64,000 bases of DNA, taken from positions 1 through 64,000 of the forward strand of contig CAJXNP010000013.1 of the NCBI GenBank assembly GCA_913057175.1, written 5' to 3'. The notes beneath the pieces are model-generated. The model was not told the origin of the DNA. It saw only the letters and a program-made list of their open reading frames with translations, and did not search any database. Shown here piece after piece: positions 20,119-27,984 of the stretch (the first letter of the stretch is position 1; each line of letters opens with the position of its first letter). The translations under genes and the position numbers were made by a program. Source of the stretch: an uncultured Cytophagales bacterium. Lineage in GTDB: Bacteria > Bacteroidota > Bacteroidia > Cytophagales > Cyclobacteriaceae.

Positions 20119-21482
20119 CGGATTTTATGATTAATGTACCAGTCCCGGAAACTTTGTTTGGGTGAATCCGGTAACTCCCTGGATTTGCCCCATTTATTGA
20201 GAGAATTATAAATCAGAAACCGGGGTGAGAGTCTCATAAACAACCTTGCAGTTTTACCCATAAACCGAAATAGTTTGGGATGTTCAAAAATATATGTTGC
20301 CATCTGCATACTCCATTTCTTTGATTGATCGACATTTCCATTTTTTACAATCTGCTGTCTCCATTTATATAATTGATCATGGAGGTCTATTTTTACCGGG
20401 CAAACATTGGTGCAAGAACCGCAAAGTGAGGAGGCAAATGGGAGTGAAGCATATTCATGATCGTCTCGTCCTGGGGCCAATACGGATCCAATCGGACCGG
20501 GAATGGTATATCCGTAGCTGTAGCCTCCGCTTTTACGATAAACCGGACATGTATTCATACAGGCGCCACATCGGATGCATTTAAGGGAATTTCTGAAATC
20601 TTCTCTTCCCAGTTGCTCAGTCCGGCCATTGTCGACCATAACAATGTACAGCTTTCCGTTTTTCTTTGGAGTAAAAAAATGGGAAGTATAATTGGTAATG
20701 CTTTGTCCTGTAGCGCTTCTTGCCAATAGCCTGAGGAAGACACCGAGATGCTCCGCTTTAGGAATAAGTTTTTCGATTCCCATGCAGGCGATCTGAATCG
20801 GGGCGAGATTGGCGCCCATATCTGCATTTCCTTCATTCGTACAAACCACAAATCCACCATTTTCAGCAATCGCAAAATTAACCCCTGTTATAGCTGCCTC
20901 AGCATTAAGGAATTTTTCCCTCAAATGTCCTCTGGCGGCTTCTGTCAGGTATTGTGGATCTGTCGCGCCTTTTTCTGTTCCGATGTACTGATGAAAAAGC
21001 TCTCCAATTTCTTCTTTCTTTACATGGATGGCAGGAGTTACGATGTGACTGGGTGGCTGTTTGGCAAACTGGATGATACGCTCACCAAGATCGGTATCGA
21101 CAACATCGTATCCGAGGTCTTCCAGGTATTGATTTAAGTGGCATTCCTCCGTAAGGATTGACTTGCTTTTGACGAGGTTGTTGATGTTGTGTTTGACCAA
21201 TAAATCCCCAACAATTTTATTATGTTCTTCCCCGTCTTTTGCCCAGAATACTTCAGCACCATTTAGAAGGGCATTTTTTTCAAATTCAAGTAAATATTCA
21301 TCAAGATTGGCCAGGACATTTTCCTTGATTTGTGAGGCTAGGGTTCTCAGACTTTCCCATTCGGGAATGCTTTTCGCTGCCAGGTCGCGTTTTGATCGGG
21401 CTCCCCAAAGTGTGGCATCATGCCAATCGACTTTTTCAAGATCTTTGGTAAATTTTTCGGCATTTTTTGCGTGAGAGACCAT
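20115..21482 (-). CDS. lutB: LutB/LldF iron-sulfur lactate utilization protein
   Basis: This 455-residue protein combines an N-terminal LUD domain (about residues 60-290) with two 4Fe-4S clusters. The first has C302, C305, C308 and C312 in CIRCGACMNTCP; the second has C354, C357 and C361 in CGSCTNVCP. A DUF3390-like C-terminal region follows. It is the electron-transfer subunit of the LutABC L-lactate dehydrogenase. All cluster cysteines are present, so it should be functional. It lies 14 bases after lutA and overlaps lutC. Confidence 0.94.
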   Translation of the reverse strand: MVSHAKNAEKFTKDLEKVDWHDATLWGARSKRDLAAKSIPEWESLRTLASQIKENVLANLDEYLLEFEKNALLNGAEVFWAKDGEEHNKIVGDLLVKHNINNLVKSKSILTEECHLNQYLEDLGYDVVDTDLGERIIQFAKQPPSHIVTPAIHVKKEEIGELFHQYIGTEKGATDPQYLTEAARGHLREKFLNAEAAITGVNFAIAENGGFVVCTNEGNADMGANLAPIQIACMGIEKLIPKAEHLGVFLRLLARSATGQSITNYTSHFFTPKKNGKLYIVMVDNGRTEQLGREDFRNSLKCIRCGACMNTCPVYRKSGGYSYGYTIPGPIGSVLAPGRDDHEYASLPFASSLCGSCTNVCPVKIDLHDQLYKWRQQIVKNGNVDQSKKWSMQMATYIFEHPKLFRFMGKTARLFMRLSPRFLIYNSLNKWGKSRELPDSPKQSFRDWYINHKIR

Positions 21483-21496
21483 ATCCAGCCAGTTAG

Positions 21497-22228
21497 TTAT
21501 TTAACCTCATTGTTTCCATTTAAGATTTCCGTGATATGCATCACACGAATGTTCTTTTTTTGCCTCTTTAACAGTCCATCGAGATGCATCAGGCAAGACA
21601 TATCCGTGCCGGTGATAACTTCAGCACCATTCAATTCATGATCCCTGATTCGATCTGTTCCCATTTTGACCGAAACGGCTTCTTCGCTCACCGCAAATGT
21701 TCCTCCAAATCCGCAGCATTCATCCTTTCTGTTAAGATCGACCAATTGAATCCCCTTTATCATTTTCAACAATGTTCCCGGTTTATCAGAGGGATTTTCG
21801 TTCAATTCCGATGGAGTTGCCAATCTCAGTCCTCTCAATCCGTGACAGCTGGAGTGAACCCCAACTCGGTAGGGAAATTCAGAGGGAAGTTCTTTGACAT
21901 TCAATATATCTGTTAAGAATTCACATATCTCGAAAACCCCATCTGCAAGATGGGATTTTACATGACTTAACTGCTCCTTAAGATGCATGACACATGAGCC
22001 GGACGGCCCTATGACATATTGATATTTCTGAAAATTTTCTTCAAACATTTTGATCAGGTTTTCTCCCTTGTATTCAAAACCTGAATTGGCCATTGGCTGG
22101 CCGCAACAAGTTTGATTAAGCGGATAATTGACTTCTAGCCCTAGTTTTTCAAGCAATTGCAAAGTAGCAATCCCAACTTGTGGGTAAAACTGATCAACAT
22201 AACATGGTATAAACAAGCCAATTTTCAT
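21497..22228 (-). CDS. lutA: LutA/LldE (Fe-S)-binding lactate utilization protein
   Basis: This 243-residue protein is the CCG-domain subunit of LutABC. Two cysteine-rich modules are visible: NQTCCGQPMANSG near residues 38-50 with HSSCHGLR near 129, and DECCGFGGTFAVSEE near 168. The length matches the family. It is the first gene of the minus-strand lutABC operon, divergent from the aldolase/dehydrogenase fusion across 168 bases. Co-regulation with rhamnose breakdown is likely from position. Confidence 0.93.
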   Translation of the reverse strand: MKIGLFIPCYVDQFYPQVGIATLQLLEKLGLEVNYPLNQTCCGQPMANSGFEYKGENLIKMFEENFQKYQYVIGPSGSCVMHLKEQLSHVKSHLADGVFEICEFLTDILNVKELPSEFPYRVGVHSSCHGLRGLRLATPSELNENPSDKPGTLLKMIKGIQLVDLNRKDECCGFGGTFAVSEEAVSVKMGTDRIRDHELNGAEVITGTDMSCLMHLDGLLKRQKKNIRVMHITEILNGNNEVK

Positions 22229-22352
22229 AAGAAAACCTTATCAGATAACAGAGATAATTGCGAAGGGTAAAACCCATTCGGGCATGAATGTACTATGAAA
22301 AATATGAAGATGTCAAAGCGAATAGCTACAAATGTGAAAAAAGGTTCGTCAT

Positions 22353-22369
22353 CAGTATAGAACAGGATA
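22353..22369 (+). promoter_or_regulatory. 17-base motif shared with the permease promoter (copy 2)
   Basis: The same CAGTATAGAACAGGATA found at 17652-17668 ends 27 bases before the aldolase fusion ATG. At this distance a bound protein could block transcription of the aldolase gene or act on divergent lutABC. Confidence 0.55.
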
Positions 22370-22396
22370 GCATATCATTTAAGTACAATTAATTTT

Positions 22397-24529
22397 ATGT
22401 CTGACAAAAACCAGAAACAAATGGAAGTTATAACCAAGAGATTTGAGTACGTAGATTACCTATGGGAAAATGACAAAGCAGCAAAACTGGAGGGTGATGA
22501 AGTCGGATTGCTGATCTATCGGTCTAATATTCTTGGGGCTGATCTAAGGATTACCAATTACGGGGGTGGAAATACCAGCTGCAAAACCATGGAGAAAGAT
22601 CCATTAACCAATGAGAAAAAGGAAATCATGTGGGTAAAGGGATCAGGTGGTGATATTGGTACGCTGACTAAATCCGGATTGGCTGGATTGTATGTCGATA
22701 AACTCAGAGCTCTTAAAAATATTTACAAAGGCCTGGAGTTTGAAGATGAGATGGTTGAGCTTTTCAATCATTGTATCTACGATCTCAATTCCAAAGCTCC
22801 TTCCATTGATACACCACTTCACGCATTCCTCCCCTTTAAGCACATTGATCATCTTCACCCGGATGCTGCTATTGCCATCGCTGCATCGAAAGAAGGAGAG
22901 GCCATCACCAAAGAACTATATAACGGAAAAATTGCGTGGGTTCCATGGCAAAGACCTGGTTTTGACCTCGCATTGAAATTGGAAAAGGCTTTGAATGACA
23001 ACCCCGGGATCAGGGGGATTATGCTGGGAGGTCATGGATTATTTACCTGGGGAGATACTTCTTACGAATGCTATGTGAATAGCCTGGAAGTTATCGACAT
23101 GGCTTCGGAATACCTCGCAGAGAATTTTGGAAAGAAAAGACCGGTATTTGGCGGCGAAAAAGGCACTTCTCTGGATGAAAAATCAAGAAAAAAACAAGCA
23201 TCCCTATTGTCTCCTGTTTTACGTGGCCTTGCGTCAAGTCACTCAGCAATGATCGGGCATTTTACGGATGATAAAAGGGTATTGGAATTTATCAATAGCA
23301 AAGACCTTGATAAGCTGGCTCCACTTGGAACAAGCTGTCCTGACCACTTTTTGAGAACTAAAATCAGACCTCTTGTTTTGGATATTCCTGCAGATCAGGA
23401 CCTTTCGGACAAACAGGCTATTAAAGAGAAAATTGAACCGGCTTTTGAAGATTATCGGGCTTATTATCAAAAATATTATGAGGATCATAAGCACCCAAAC
23501 AGTCCTGCTGTAAGGGATCCGAATCCGGTCATTATCCTGTGGCCGGGAGTGGGTATGTTTTCCTTTGCCAAAAACAAACAGACCGCTCGGGTGGCTAGTG
23601 AATTTTACATCAATGCTATCAATGTTATGAAAGGAGCAGAGGCTGTTTCTGAGTATGTTTCATTGCCGCTTCAGGAAGCATTTGATATAGAATACTGGCT
23701 ATTGGAAGAAGCAAAACTACAGCGAATGCCGAAGGAAAAACCACTTTCCAGAAAGGTAGCATTCATAACAGGTGGTGGTGGTGGAATCGGCAAGGCTATT
23801 GCGGATAAGCTGGCTGAAGAAGGAGCATGTGTGGTCTTAACAGACATTCACGATGAAAGATTGAAGGAAGCGCTTGCTACTTATGGAAAGGATATTGCTT
23901 CTACGGCTAAAATTGATGTGACCGACCAGGAATCAATTGAAGAAGCGGTTGAAAAAGCCTGCCTGGATTTTGGTGGAATTGATATCGTTGTGAATTGCGC
24001 CGGTCTGGCTATTTCCAAACCTATCGAGCAAACAGCTGAGAAAGAATGGGATCTCTTGCAAGATGTAATTGTAAAAGGTCAATTTATGGTATCACAAAAA
24101 GCTGTTGATGTTTTGAGGGTACAGAATATGGGTGGAGACATTATCAATATTGCCAGTAAAAACGGATTGGTATCAGGCCCTAATAATGTAGGATATGGAA
24201 CCGCTAAAGCTGCACAGATCCACATGAGCAGATTGTTAGCTGCCGAATTGGGCAAAGACAAGATCAGGGTCAATGTTGTGAATCCTGATGCCGTAATAGA
24301 AGGAAGCAAGATCTGGGAAGGTGAATGGGCCGCTGGCAGGGCAAAAGCCTATGGCATAAAAGTGGAAGAGCTTCCGTCCTACTACGCCAAGCGAACAATT
24401 CTCAACGAAATAATAGGTGTAAGCGACATTGCTAATGGTGTTTTTGCATTTGTAGGAGGAGACCTTTCCAAAAGTACTGGAAATGTTATTAATGTAGACG
24501 GTGGTGTAGCTGCTGCATTTGTTAGGTAG
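22397..24529 (+). CDS. rhaEW: Bifunctional rhamnulose-1-phosphate aldolase / lactaldehyde dehydrogenase
   Basis: This 710-residue two-domain fusion cleaves L-rhamnulose-1-phosphate to dihydroxyacetone phosphate and L-lactaldehyde, then oxidises the lactaldehyde to L-lactate. Residues about 20-430 are a class II aldolase domain with GGGNTSCKT and the zinc-ligand region HAFLPFKHIDHLHPDA. Residues about 452-710 are a short-chain dehydrogenase with FITGGGGGIGKA, a Ser-Tyr-Lys site at YGTAKAAQ and the C-terminal STGNVINVDGG. The fusion is typical of alternative rhamnose pathways. A similar domain order acts on other deoxy-sugar phosphates, but the linked rhaI and rhaB support rhamnose. A terminator hairpin follows. 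Confidence 0.9.
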   Translation: MSDKNQKQMEVITKRFEYVDYLWENDKAAKLEGDEVGLLIYRSNILGADLRITNYGGGNTSCKTMEKDPLTNEKKEIMWVKGSGGDIGTLTKSGLAGLYVDKLRALKNIYKGLEFEDEMVELFNHCIYDLNSKAPSIDTPLHAFLPFKHIDHLHPDAAIAIAASKEGEAITKELYNGKIAWVPWQRPGFDLALKLEKALNDNPGIRGIMLGGHGLFTWGDTSYECYVNSLEVIDMASEYLAENFGKKRPVFGGEKGTSLDEKSRKKQASLLSPVLRGLASSHSAMIGHFTDDKRVLEFINSKDLDKLAPLGTSCPDHFLRTKIRPLVLDIPADQDLSDKQAIKEKIEPAFEDYRAYYQKYYEDHKHPNSPAVRDPNPVIILWPGVGMFSFAKNKQTARVASEFYINAINVMKGAEAVSEYVSLPLQEAFDIEYWLLEEAKLQRMPKEKPLSRKVAFITGGGGGIGKAIADKLAEEGACVVLTDIHDERLKEALATYGKDIASTAKIDVTDQESIEEAVEKACLDFGGIDIVVNCAGLAISKPIEQTAEKEWDLLQDVIVKGQFMVSQKAVDVLRVQNMGGDIINIASKNGLVSGPNNVGYGTAKAAQIHMSRLLAAELGKDKIRVNVVNPDAVIEGSKIWEGEWAAGRAKAYGIKVEELPSYYAKRTILNEIIGVSDIANGVFAFVGGDLSKSTGNVINVDGGVAAAFVR

Positions 24530-24564
24530 ACATCGATTAAAATTTAAAATATATTCCATTTATT

Positions 24565-24598
24565 AGGTTCCTGTTGTCTTAACGGCAGGGACCTTTTT
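24565..24598 (+). terminator. Intrinsic terminator after the aldolase fusion
   Basis: AGGTTCCTG (24565-24573) pairs with CAGGGACCT (24586-24594) with one wobble, followed by a T run. It lies 36 bases past the stop codon, so the MFS gene beyond probably has its own promoter. Confidence 0.78.
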
Positions 24599-24691
24599 AT
24601 TTTTATCCATTTATAGTCTATTCGAATTTATGTAAACATTCAAACGATTTTATTAGATTGTATATCCATCCTAATAGATTTTTATTGACAG

Positions 24692-26050
24692 ATGAACAAA
24701 AAACTACTATCCGCAGCTATCATTTCAGCTTTAGGCGGTTTACTTTTTGGTTTTGATACCGCAGTTATTTCCGGCGCTGAACAAGCAATTAAGGAAGTCT
24801 GGAGCTTATCCGACAAAAGCCATGGATTTACCATTTCCATTGCATTGATCGGGACCATTTTCGGGGCTTTGTTTGCGGGAAAACCAGGTGATAAATATGG
24901 AAGAAGAAATGTATTGATCGTTTTGGCGCTGTTTTATACTGTTTCTGCAATAGGAAGTGGATTGACACATAACTGGTATGGCTTTTTGTTTTATCGGTTT
25001 CTAGGTGGCTTAGGGGTTGGAGCTTCCTCCGTTTTAGGACCTATGTATATTTCCGAGATCTCACCTGCCCGAATGAGAGGTAGGCTAGTGGCCTTTTTTC
25101 AATTCAATGTTGTGTTCGGAATATTCCTTGCTTTCCTGTCGAATTTTATCGTTAATAACCTGATTGATGTAGATGCATGGAGGTGGATGTTGTTAGTAGA
25201 AACTATTCCTGCCGGTTTGTTTTTAATTCTTCTCTTTTTCATCCCTCAAAGTCCACGTTGGTTGGTCAAGGTAAACAGGGACGAAGAGGCGAGAGTTATC
25301 CTTAAAATGATGGGTAGCAAAAATCCGGAGAATGAACTTGTTGAAATCGAAAAATCATTGGAGAAGGAGAAAAAGGGAAAGCATGAGCATTTGTTTTCCA
25401 GGAAGTATTCTTTCCCGATTTTATTAGCATTTCTGGTAGCTACCTTTAATCAATTCACCGGGATAAATGCTATCCTTTATTATGCTCCCAGAATCTTTGA
25501 ACTGGCAGGTCTTGCCAAAGATTCTGCCTTGATCCAGGCATGTACCATTGGATTTACCAACATGATCTTTACGATCATTGCCATGTTTACTATTGATCGA
25601 TTCGGCAGGAAAACTTTATTGATGATTGGTTCGGTGGGAATGTTTGTCTTTTTAAGTTTGGTAGCTCTCAATTTCTACCAGAATAATCAGGATGGATATT
25701 CCATTTTGATTTACCTGGTTGGTTATTGTGCATTTTTCGCCTTTTCGCAGGGAGCGGTAATCTGGGTATTTATTTCTGAAGTCTTCCCAAATGCAGTTCG
25801 TGCCAAAGGTCAGTCATTGGGAAGTCTCACCCATTGGGCCTGGGCTGCCGTGATCACCTGGTTATTTCCGATTATTGTTGGTTCGGATAACAAGGAGGCA
25901 TTTGAAATGACGACCGGAGGCGCTGTCGCATTTACCGTATTTGCTTTTGCGATGATTCTGCAACTCATTTTTGTTTTGAAATTAATGCCAGAAACAAAGG
26001 GAAAATCTCTGGAAGAGTTGGAGAAAGAATTGATCAAGGAACATAGTTAG
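24692..26050 (+). CDS. MFS sugar porter (XylE/GLUT-like)
   Basis: This 452-residue 12-helix transporter imports a monosaccharide by proton symport or facilitated diffusion. Sugar-porter signatures are GGLLFGFDTAVISGA (about residues 15-29), DKYGRRN, RFLGGLGVGASSVLGPMYI, PQSPRWLV, FNQFTGINAILYYAPRIF in helix 7 and the PETKGKSLEELE tail. The helix 7 sequence fits hexose/pentose porters of the XylE type. It lies between the aldolase fusion and the sigma factor locus, so rhamnose or a pentose is a sensible substrate guess. Confidence 0.9.
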   Translation: MNKKLLSAAIISALGGLLFGFDTAVISGAEQAIKEVWSLSDKSHGFTISIALIGTIFGALFAGKPGDKYGRRNVLIVLALFYTVSAIGSGLTHNWYGFLFYRFLGGLGVGASSVLGPMYISEISPARMRGRLVAFFQFNVVFGIFLAFLSNFIVNNLIDVDAWRWMLLVETIPAGLFLILLFFIPQSPRWLVKVNRDEEARVILKMMGSKNPENELVEIEKSLEKEKKGKHEHLFSRKYSFPILLAFLVATFNQFTGINAILYYAPRIFELAGLAKDSALIQACTIGFTNMIFTIIAMFTIDRFGRKTLLMIGSVGMFVFLSLVALNFYQNNQDGYSILIYLVGYCAFFAFSQGAVIWVFISEVFPNAVRAKGQSLGSLTHWAWAAVITWLFPIIVGSDNKEAFEMTTGGAVAFTVFAFAMILQLIFVLKLMPETKGKSLEELEKELIKEHS

Positions 26051-26058
26051 GGTTTCTT

Positions 26059-26805
26059 TTAATCAAGTTTTTCAAGAATATCAGAAGCTTCTTTGGATTT
26101 ATAGTGATCTTTATTTAAAGAAATTTCGATCAATTTCTCCCTGGCTTTTTCTGTTTGCTCACTTTTTAAATAAAGCAAAGAAAGATACCATTGGGACTGT
26201 TGGGTAAACATGGGATCATTCATGGCGAGAACAAGGTTTTGCTCGCTACTGTCAAAATTATCAAGTTCCATTTGGGAAATACCGAGGTATAAAGCTGCTC
26301 CATATTCACTTGGAAAAGAAGATAGATAATGGTTGAGCTTGTTAGCGGCTAGATCATACTGTTGCATATTGTAGGCTTGCATGCCCTCAGTTAAGGACTG
26401 GTTTTCAACATCATCAGAACCTCGTTGAAGGATCATGTCCTGGTAAGGCGTATAGTTTTGTGCGAATAATTCCTGCGGGTCTGTAGAAGAATTGTAATAA
26501 AATATTATGCCGACTGAAATCAGGATGAGAATAACAGCTGCTACGGAATAGAAAGAAAACATACTCTGGGTTTTTGTCTCATCTGTAGTATCTTTCAGCC
26601 ACTCCTTTTCCCATGATTTCACATCATTTTTTAAATGTTGATATCCCAAACTGCTTAGTCCATGATCTAATGTCTCGAATGCCTGAACATCGGCAGCAAA
26701 CTCATTGTCCTCTTTAATTAATTTATTGAACTCAGCAGTTTCTTTGGTTGTCAATTTGTTGTCCAGATAATTCTGGAGCAACTGTTCTTTTCTTTCATCT
26801 TCCAT
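26059..26805 (-). CDS. Candidate anti-sigma factor with periplasmic TPR domain
   Basis: This 248-residue single-pass membrane protein starts 21 bases after the ECF sigma gene. Residues 1-80 are a cytoplasmic helical region (LLQNYLDNKLTTKETAEF) like the N-terminus of Bacteroidota anti-sigma proteins. A membrane helix follows (about residues 86-105, VAAVILILISVGIIFYY). The outer part is TPR-like (ALYLGISQMELDNFDSSEQN, WYLSLLYLKSEQTEKARE). No zinc-binding HxxxCxxC motif is present, so it would be a zinc-free anti-sigma if the role is right. Confidence 0.7.
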   Translation of the reverse strand: MEDERKEQLLQNYLDNKLTTKETAEFNKLIKEDNEFAADVQAFETLDHGLSSLGYQHLKNDVKSWEKEWLKDTTDETKTQSMFSFYSVAAVILILISVGIIFYYNSSTDPQELFAQNYTPYQDMILQRGSDDVENQSLTEGMQAYNMQQYDLAANKLNHYLSSFPSEYGAALYLGISQMELDNFDSSEQNLVLAMNDPMFTQQSQWYLSLLYLKSEQTEKAREKLIEISLNKDHYKSKEASDILEKLD

Positions 26806-26826
26806 TTCTTTCCATTTAGTGAATCA

Positions 26827-27408
26827 TTAACTCATTTTAAACTGCGGATCTTCCATCATCGTCCTAAGTTGCTTCAGGCAAATAAACTTTCGCTTTGCTG
26901 CGATTTGCTCTGTTTTGTAATTCAGGTGGCTGGCAATGGAATCCATCGAATAGTGATGGTAATAAAACAATTCGATCACTGTCTTGCATGGCTCTCCTAT
27001 TTTTTTCAACAATTCCTGCAGGGTTTCCTGCAATTCCGATTGCTCGTATTTCTCGTGGATGGAATTGTCTGCTTCTTTAAATTCAAAATCATCATCAGTG
27101 GACCCGGTAAATCTTTTCCCGGTTTTAAAATGTTCTCTTAGAAGGTTTTTGCCAATGGCGAAAAGATATGTCTTTGTAGTACTTTTCATTTGAGTCAGTT
27201 TTCCTTCAATTATGTTGTAATAAAAAGCGATAAATGTTTGCTGGTAAACTTCACCAGCCGTTTCATCATCCACCTGGTAGTGTTTGATGGCCCATTGACC
27301 GAATTCTTTTCTGTGCTTTTGATACAAATCCTTCAAATAACTCCGGTCTCCGCTTTTGATTATTTGAAGTATATCAACATCTTCCGATGCGAGTTTAATT
27401 TCCTTCAT
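26827..27408 (-). CDS. ECF-type RNA polymerase sigma factor
   Basis: This 193-residue sigma-70 family protein has region 2 near residues 20-95 (LYQKHRKEFGQWAIKHY, YQQTFIAFYYNI, TKTYLFAIGKNLLREHF). Region 4 lies near residues 125-185 (IELFYYHHYSMDSIASHLNY, KRKFICLKQLRTMM). It directs RNA polymerase to a small regulon and is probably held inactive by the membrane protein encoded downstream. A 111-residue unknown protein is encoded 97 bases upstream on the same strand, and the TPR-CHAT gene is divergent. Confidence 0.9.
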   Translation of the reverse strand: MKEIKLASEDVDILQIIKSGDRSYLKDLYQKHRKEFGQWAIKHYQVDDETAGEVYQQTFIAFYYNIIEGKLTQMKSTTKTYLFAIGKNLLREHFKTGKRFTGSTDDDFEFKEADNSIHEKYEQSELQETLQELLKKIGEPCKTVIELFYYHHYSMDSIASHLNYKTEQIAAKRKFICLKQLRTMMEDPQFKMS

Positions 27409-27505
27409 TCCTGATTATTCAATAATTATTGAATATACCCTTTTTCCTTTCTTTTTGTCAATTTACCTCCTTCAAATCAAGAGAACCATCCAATTAGAAT
27501 TGAAT

Positions 27506-27841
27506 TCAGTTAAAACTAAATAATAGCTTATTTTCATTTTCAAATACCATTATTCTGACGTTTTGACGAAGGTATTCATTTTGAAACAACGCTTCTCTCA
27601 TTTTCAACCAAAGCGAGTTAGACGTGGCAATAATAGTTTTCCCCTGTCTGATGATGGTTTGAATGAGAAGTTCATGGCCCATTTCAAAATTTGGCAGCAA
27701 AATACTGGCTCCCACCTTCGAATAGTGTTCTATTAAAATATTCCACCCGTGATCTAAAATGAACAATGCATTGTTCAAAACGTTTTCATCGAGTTCATTA
27801 AGATTTACTGTTTTCATTTCGGTGTCGGTAGTCATTATCAA
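27506..27841 (-). CDS. Hypothetical protein upstream of the ECF sigma gene
   Basis: I do not recognise this 111-residue protein. It is soluble, mixed alpha/beta, and lacks a signal peptide. GKTIIATSNSLWLKMREALF and VRIMVFENENKLLFSFN suggest a compact domain resembling small regulatory folds, but no family can be named. It shares strand and spacing with the sigma/anti-sigma pair and faces the TPR-CHAT gene, so it may be part of that signalling unit. The start could also be the second Met, two codons in. Confidence 0.6.
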   Translation of the reverse strand: MIMTTDTEMKTVNLNELDENVLNNALFILDHGWNILIEHYSKVGASILLPNFEMGHELLIQTIIRQGKTIIATSNSLWLKMREALFQNEYLRQNVRIMVFENENKLLFSFN

Positions 27842-27984
27842 TCTTTTGTATATGGTTTATTTGACACTTAATAGGACATGAAAACTATTTATTACCGGGA
27901 CGAATAAATTTTTTTTTCATTTTCTTTTACATAATTTTAATAGAGTTTGATTGTTTAGTTACTAACTGCACTATTTAGAATTTC

